Part shown: in pieces, positions 60,451 to 64,000 of the stretch
How the letters are laid out: every line of letters starts with the position of its first letter
How positions within the stretch are numbered: position 1 is the first letter of the stretch
From: Nocardioides oleivorans
GTDB lineage: Bacteria; Actinomycetota; Actinomycetes; Propionibacteriales; Nocardioidaceae
Assembly: GCF_004137255.1 (NCBI RefSeq)
Contig: NZ_SDWT01000001.1
Span: 3,100,001-3,164,000 of the forward strand
Direction: 5' to 3'
DNA: 64,000 nucleotides
Made by a program: the position numbers and the translations under genes
Notes under the pieces: model-generated
Database searches by the model: none
What the model saw: the letters and a program-made list of their open reading frames with translations, nothing else
Told to the model about the DNA's origin: nothing

Positions 60451-60456
60451 AGCCTA
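60451..60456 (-). promoter_or_regulatory. -10 box TAGGCT, leaderless
   Basis: TAGGCT on the minus strand lies 6 nt before the ATG at 60444. Confidence 0.65.
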
Positions 60457-60467
60457 GCGACGACCGG

Positions 60468-60497
60468 CACCACTTCGACGAGCACCACTTCGACGAG
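60468..60497. repeat. 15-bp tandem duplication in a 5' leader
   Basis: CACCACTTCGACGAG occurs twice in perfect tandem (60468-60482 and 60483-60497), 17 bp before the start at 60514. It may be replication slippage. Confidence 0.8.
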
Positions 60498-60513
60498 CAC
60501 AGGAGTTTCCACG

Positions 60514-60981
60514 ATGGCGCGCGACCTGCCCCGATCCGTGGTCAACAGCGTGCGGGTGCTGATGCTGATCGTCGCCACCGCCGCGGTGATCACCGTCCTG
60601 ATCTGGCTCCTGCGCGACGACGTGATCCTCGGCTGGGCGCGCGGCAACCCGTCCGCCCAGGAGATCCTCGCCCAGGGCGGCATCGACCAGCTGCGCGACA
60701 GCCCGATCGTGCCCGGCTTCGTGGCACTGGCGGTCGTGGCCTTCGTCGGCTTCACCCTGCTCGCGATGGTGCTCGGGTCGTTCCTCCTCGGCGGCCACGG
60801 CTGGGCGCGGATCGTGCTCACCGCGACGGCCGGCGTCGGCGTCCTCGTCGGCGCCGTCGCCCTCAAGTCGCACCTGCCGGCGATCTTCGTGGTGCTCTCC
60901 GCGCTCGTCATCGCCGAGGGCCTGGTGCTCTCGTTCCTCCTCTGGCGGCGCGAGACCACGGTCTTCCTCCGCGACGTCTGA
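60514..60981 (+). CDS. Small integral membrane protein
   Basis: A 155-residue protein with four hydrophobic segments (MLIVATAAVITVLIWLL, GFVALAVVAFVGFTLLAMVL, IVLTATAGVGVLVGAVAL, AIFVVLSALVIAEGLVLSFLL). I do not recognise a family. ATG at 60514 with AGGAG at 60501-60505. Confidence 0.75.
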   Translation: MARDLPRSVVNSVRVLMLIVATAAVITVLIWLLRDDVILGWARGNPSAQEILAQGGIDQLRDSPIVPGFVALAVVAFVGFTLLAMVLGSFLLGGHGWARIVLTATAGVGVLVGAVALKSHLPAIFVVLSALVIAEGLVLSFLLWRRETTVFLRDV

Positions 60982-61042
60982 GCCCACGCCGGCTCCGTCC
61001 GGCTGTGACTGGCTCTGTCCGGATCTGTCCGGCCCGTCGCCC

Positions 61043-61070
61043 TTGACGGGTTGTCGGTGCCGGGTAGTAC
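61043..61070 (+). promoter_or_regulatory. Sigma-A-like promoter of the SOS cassette
   Basis: TTGACG (61043-61048) and TAGTAC (61065-61070) are spaced 16 bp; TACCGT at 61068-61073 is an alternative -10 with 19-bp spacing. The LexA box begins 12 bp downstream of TAGTAC, so LexA would cover the start point. Confidence 0.55.
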
Positions 61071-61082
61071 CGTTCTCGGTGT

Positions 61083-61098
61083 TCGAACAGATGTTCGA
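61083..61098. promoter_or_regulatory. LexA (SOS) box
   Basis: TCGAAC-AGAT-GTTCGA is a perfect match to the actinobacterial/Bacillus SOS box CGAAC-N4-GTTCG, extended by one more pair each side. It lies between the promoter and the DUF6504 gene, so LexA would repress the DUF6504-HEPN-dnaE2 cassette until DNA damage. Confidence 0.92.
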
Positions 61099-61179
61099 TG
61101 CGACCCGGGTGGCGGTGACCTCGACCCCCACCTCCGCCCGGGTCGGCCCCGGGGTCGACGGATGTGCTGAGGAGGCGCG

Positions 61180-61491
61180 ATGAGGCAGTACGACGACCCG
61201 GTCGAGGTGCGACGGGGTGAGGCGGAGGACCCCGAGCAGTTCCTGTGGCGAGGCCGGTTGTGGAAGGTCCGTGCGGTGGTGGCCCACTGGATCGAGACCG
61301 GTCCGTGGTGGCAGGGCGCCGGCAGCCGCGCCGAGGACGGCCCGCTGGCAGAGCTGGTCACCGAGCGCGAGCTCTGGCGGGTCGAGGCCGGTCGCGGGAT
61401 CCCGGCCGACGAGCGCGAGACCTACGGCGTCTTCGACCTGTCCTTCGACTGGACCGACGGGCGCTGGCAGCTCGTCGGCTGCCAGGACTGA
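61180..61491 (+). CDS. DUF6504 family protein
   Basis: A 103-residue protein with the family core FLWRGRLWKVRAVVAHWIETGPWW and a C-terminal VFDLSFDWTDGRWQLVG. The family is usually encoded beside translesion polymerases in actinobacteria; molecular function unknown. ATG at 61180 with GAGGAGG upstream. It is the first gene behind the LexA box. Confidence 0.88.
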   Translation: MRQYDDPVEVRRGEAEDPEQFLWRGRLWKVRAVVAHWIETGPWWQGAGSRAEDGPLAELVTERELWRVEAGRGIPADERETYGVFDLSFDWTDGRWQLVGCQD

Positions 61492-61501
61492 GGGCGGACC
61501 G

Positions 61502-61936
61502 ATGGACCACACCGCTCCCTTCCCCGGACCCACCCCCGGCCCGCACATGCTGCCGGCCACCGCCCACTCCTACCTCGAGCGCTCGGCGACCTCGCTGCGA
61601 GACGCGATCACGGCGCGCGACGTGCCCACCCGTTACGCCTGCGCCCACGTGGCCGCGCTGTGCGCCGCGGCCGCGCTCCTCGCGGCGAAGGCGCGCCCCG
61701 CGCCGCGGGCCCGGCGCCAGAAGAACGCCTGGGTCCTGCTGGCCGAGGTCGCACCCGAGCTCTCCGAGTGGGCCAGCTTCTTCGCCGCCGGCGCCGCCAA
61801 GCGCGCGGCGGCCGAGGCGGGGTCGACGCGTGCGGTGACCGAGCGCGAGGCCGACGACCTCGTGCGCGACGCCGACCGGTTCCTGGCGGTGATCGAGCAG
61901 GCGCTCGGCCTGGTGCCGCACGCCAGCGTCGCCTGA
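61502..61936 (+). CDS. SAV_6107-type HEPN domain protein
   Basis: A 144-residue helical protein of the SAV_6107-type HEPN family. The core is RYACAHVAALCAAAALLAAK, where Arg44 and His49 give the R-x4-H spacing seen in HEPN RNases. The second helical half is ARRQKNAWVLLAEVAPELSEWA. HEPN proteins are often RNases or nucleotide-binding; activity here is unproven. It starts 10 bp after the DUF6504 stop. Confidence 0.82.
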   Translation: MDHTAPFPGPTPGPHMLPATAHSYLERSATSLRDAITARDVPTRYACAHVAALCAAAALLAAKARPAPRARRQKNAWVLLAEVAPELSEWASFFAAGAAKRAAAEAGSTRAVTEREADDLVRDADRFLAVIEQALGLVPHASVA

Positions 61937-61947
61937 GCGCGGTCGAG

Positions 61948-64000
61948 GTGTCGGACCCCTTCGTCCACCTCCACGTCGCCTCCGGCTTCTCCCTCCAGTA
62001 CGGCGCCTCGCACCCGCACGTGCTGGTCGAGCGGGCCGCCGAGCACGGGATGGACACCCTCGCCCTCACCGACCGCGACGGCACCTACGGCGCCGTCAGG
62101 TTCGTCCGGGCGGCGCAGCGTGCCGGGATGCGTCCGGTGCTCGGCGTCGACCTCGCGGTGGCACCGACCGGTGCGCTGGGCGGTCCGTCCCGCGACGCAG
62201 GCCGCCCCGCCCCTCGTCGTACGCCGGCACGGGGCGGCGCGGTGCGCGACACCTCCCTCGAGCAGGGCGGCCACCCGCGGGTGACCTTCCTGGCCAGCGG
62301 CCGGTCCGGCTGGGCGGCGCTGTGCCGGATGGTGTCCGCGGTCCACCTGTCCGGTGAGCGCGGTCGTCCGGTGGCGACCCTCGAGGTGCTCGGGCCGTGG
62401 CTCGCCGGCGGGGACCTCCTGGTGCTGCTCGGGCCCTCCTCGGAGCTCGGCCTCGCCGCCACCCGAAGGCGCGACGACCTCGGGCTCGCCACGATCGCGC
62501 CGTGGCTCGACCTGCTGCCGCGCGACAACGTCGTCGTCGAGCTGGTCTCCCACCGGCTCGGCGGCCGACCGGGGGAGTGGGGGCCGGGCACCGCGCCCCA
62601 CGCGGCCCGGATGGCCGGCATCGCCCGGAGCGCCGGGCTCGCGACCGTGCTGACCAACGCCGTGCGCTACGCCGACCGACTCGACGCGCCGACCATCGAC
62701 GTGCTCGACGCCGCCCGTCGACTCGTCCCGCTGGGGTCGGCCAACCTCCGCGACGTCGGCCCCGGTGGTGTCCGCGGCAACGCCGAGGGCTTCCTGAAGT
62801 CCGGCAAGCAGATGCACGACGTCGCCGAGGAGGTCTGCCGCCTCGCCGGGCTCGGTGACAGCGAGCTGGAGGCCCGGCGCCTGCTCGCCCGCACCCGGTT
62901 GGTGGCCGACCGGTGCGCGATGGACCCGCGTGCCGACCTGGGCATCGGCGAGGTGCACCTCCCCGAGCTCGAGCTGTCCGACGCGACGGCGTCGTCCGCC
63001 GACGGCGCGCTGCGCCGGCGGTGCGAGGCGGCGATCGGGTGGCGCTACGGCACCGGCCCGAAGCAGGTGGTGTGGAAGCGGATCGACGACGAGCTCGAGG
63101 TCATCGCCGCGCTGGGCTACGCGTCGTACTTCCTCACCGTCGCCGACGTCACCGACCTCATCGCCGCGAGGGGCATCCGCCGGGCGGCCCGCGGGTCCGG
63201 CGCCGGCAGCGTCGTCAACTACCTCCTCGGCATCTCCGGGGTCGACCCGATCCGCCACGGCCTGCTGATGGAGCGCTTCCTGTCCCCGCTGCGGGTCTCG
63301 CTGCCCGACATCGACATCGACGTCGAGTCGGCCCGGCGCGAGGAGGTCTACCGCGCGATCCTCGACCGCTTCGGCGGCGAGCGGTGTGCCGCGGTCTCGA
63401 TGATGGACACCTACCGCGTGCGCCACGCCGTGCGCGACGTCGGGGCCGCGCTCGGCATGCCACCGGGCGAGGTCGACGCGATCGCCAAGGCGTTCCCGCA
63501 CATCCGGGCGCGTGACGCGCGGATGGCGCTGCGCGACCTGCCGGAGCTGCGGGTGAGTGGACTGGGCGACGGTGCCCTCGACCACTTCTTCGGGCTCGTC
63601 GAGCGGCTCGACGGGCTGCCCCGCCACATCGCCATGCACCCGTGCGGGGTCCTGCTGTCCGACGCCACGCTTCTCGACCGCACGCCGGTCGAGGCCTCGT
63701 GGGCGGGCTTCCCGATGAGCCAGTTCGACAAGGACGACGTCGAGGACCTCGGGCTGCTCAAGCTCGACGTGCTGGGCATCCGGATGCAGTCCGCGATGGC
63801 CCACGCCGTCGCCGAGATATCCCGCGTCGACGGCGTCCACATCGACCTCGACGACGAGGTGCAGGTGCCCTTCGACGACACCACGACCTACGACATGATC
63901 AGCTCCGCCAAGACCCTCGGCGTCTTCCAGATCGAGTCGCCGGGGCAGCGCGAGCTCGTCGGCAAGTCCGGCATCGAGAGCTTCGACGACATCATCACCG
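61948..64000 (+). CDS. dnaE2: DNA polymerase III alpha subunit, DnaE2-like (partial, 3' end cut by window)
   Basis: The first 684 codons of a replicative-type polymerase, open to the window end. The N-terminal PHP domain starts HLHVASGFSLQYGASHPHVL. The palm motif SLPDIDIDVESARREEVY carries the catalytic Asp pair near residue 452. GSGAGSVVNYLLGI is just before it. Later blocks are HIAMHPCGVLLS, FDKDDVEDLGLLKLDVLG and LGVFQIESPGQREL. The SOS box upstream and small-gene context favour the error-prone DnaE2 over the housekeeping DnaE1. GTG at 61948, 11 bp after the HEPN stop. Confidence 0.9.
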   Translation, partial: MSDPFVHLHVASGFSLQYGASHPHVLVERAAEHGMDTLALTDRDGTYGAVRFVRAAQRAGMRPVLGVDLAVAPTGALGGPSRDAGRPAPRRTPARGGAVRDTSLEQGGHPRVTFLASGRSGWAALCRMVSAVHLSGERGRPVATLEVLGPWLAGGDLLVLLGPSSELGLAATRRRDDLGLATIAPWLDLLPRDNVVVELVSHRLGGRPGEWGPGTAPHAARMAGIARSAGLATVLTNAVRYADRLDAPTIDVLDAARRLVPLGSANLRDVGPGGVRGNAEGFLKSGKQMHDVAEEVCRLAGLGDSELEARRLLARTRLVADRCAMDPRADLGIGEVHLPELELSDATASSADGALRRRCEAAIGWRYGTGPKQVVWKRIDDELEVIAALGYASYFLTVADVTDLIAARGIRRAARGSGAGSVVNYLLGISGVDPIRHGLLMERFLSPLRVSLPDIDIDVESARREEVYRAILDRFGGERCAAVSMMDTYRVRHAVRDVGAALGMPPGEVDAIAKAFPHIRARDARMALRDLPELRVSGLGDGALDHFFGLVERLDGLPRHIAMHPCGVLLSDATLLDRTPVEASWAGFPMSQFDKDDVEDLGLLKLDVLGIRMQSAMAHAVAEISRVDGVHIDLDDEVQVPFDDTTTYDMISSAKTLGVFQIESPGQRELVGKSGIESFDDIIT

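Overview
This is a contiguous 64 kb piece of a high-GC actinobacterial chromosome. The protein set (class II DAHP synthase, PASTA kinase, MacS-type kinase, DUF222/HNH endonuclease, PPi-type phosphofructokinase, actinobacterial Tad locus), frequent GTG starts and many TANNNT -10 boxes placed 6-7 nt before a start codon all fit Actinomycetota. The style is most like Nocardioidaceae, possibly Nocardioides; the genus is inferred, not proven. Gene order is mostly ordinary chromosomal, with several small accessory modules.

1-6.8 kb: a zinc-ribbon protein, a NYN-domain nuclease-like protein, two polytopic membrane proteins, a small Cys-rich protein, an NlpC/P60 peptidoglycan hydrolase behind a c-di-AMP (ydaO-type) riboswitch, and a membrane-anchored zincin. 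6.8-16 kb: a Tad/Flp pilus locus on the minus strand. It runs cpaB, tadZ, tadA, a VWA-tadB fusion, tadC, a NarL-type two-component pair, then two Flp pilins. 16-18 kb: a long-chain acyl-CoA synthetase. 18-21 kb: an SRPBCC protein, an ArsA-type ATPase, a Cys-containing protein and a ROK kinase in one direction. 21-27 kb: a TIGR00300-type ornithine cyclodeaminase homologue, a membrane protein, an esterase, a PlsC acyltransferase and a MacS-like kinase.

27-36 kb: a membrane-fused spermidine-synthase-like protein, a flavin reductase, a LuxR-type regulator (possible partner of the MacS-like kinase), a class F sortase operon (DUF4397 protein, sortase, Ala/Lys-rich membrane protein), an arylamine N-acetyltransferase with a GNAT, and an APH-type phosphotransferase. 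36-39 kb: a coiled-coil protein, a tandem repeat, a DUF222/HNH endonuclease and a cluster of REP-like palindromic repeats. 39-46 kb: glpK with a DUF1028 gene, an MFS transporter, PPi-dependent phosphofructokinase, an APC permease and a lipoprotein phosphoesterase.

47-57 kb: aroG, a threonine aldolase, a zinc-ribbon/discoidin-like membrane protein, an EamA exporter, a PASTA Ser/Thr kinase, an Rv2175c-like DNA-binding protein, an RNase Sa-like/barstar pair, a polyprenyl synthetase and metF. The aroG, kinase, Rv2175c, prenyl synthase and metF content resembles Mycobacterium tuberculosis Rv2172c-Rv2178c. 57-64 kb: a SIMPL protein, a CrtI-like oxidoreductase, DUF4126, a YbaK-type deacylase and a small membrane protein. 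The window ends in an SOS cassette: a perfect LexA box, a DUF6504 gene, a HEPN (SAV_6107-type) gene and the 5' part of a DnaE2-like polymerase that runs off the end.

The most notable points are the uniform leaderless-promoter architecture (20 strict cases), the VWA-TadB fusion, a TAGTC/GACTA motif shared by the flp and tad upstream regions, the SOS-HEPN-DnaE2 cassette, and the RNase/barstar module coupled to the kinase substrate gene. No tRNA, rRNA, IS element or CRISPR array was recognised.
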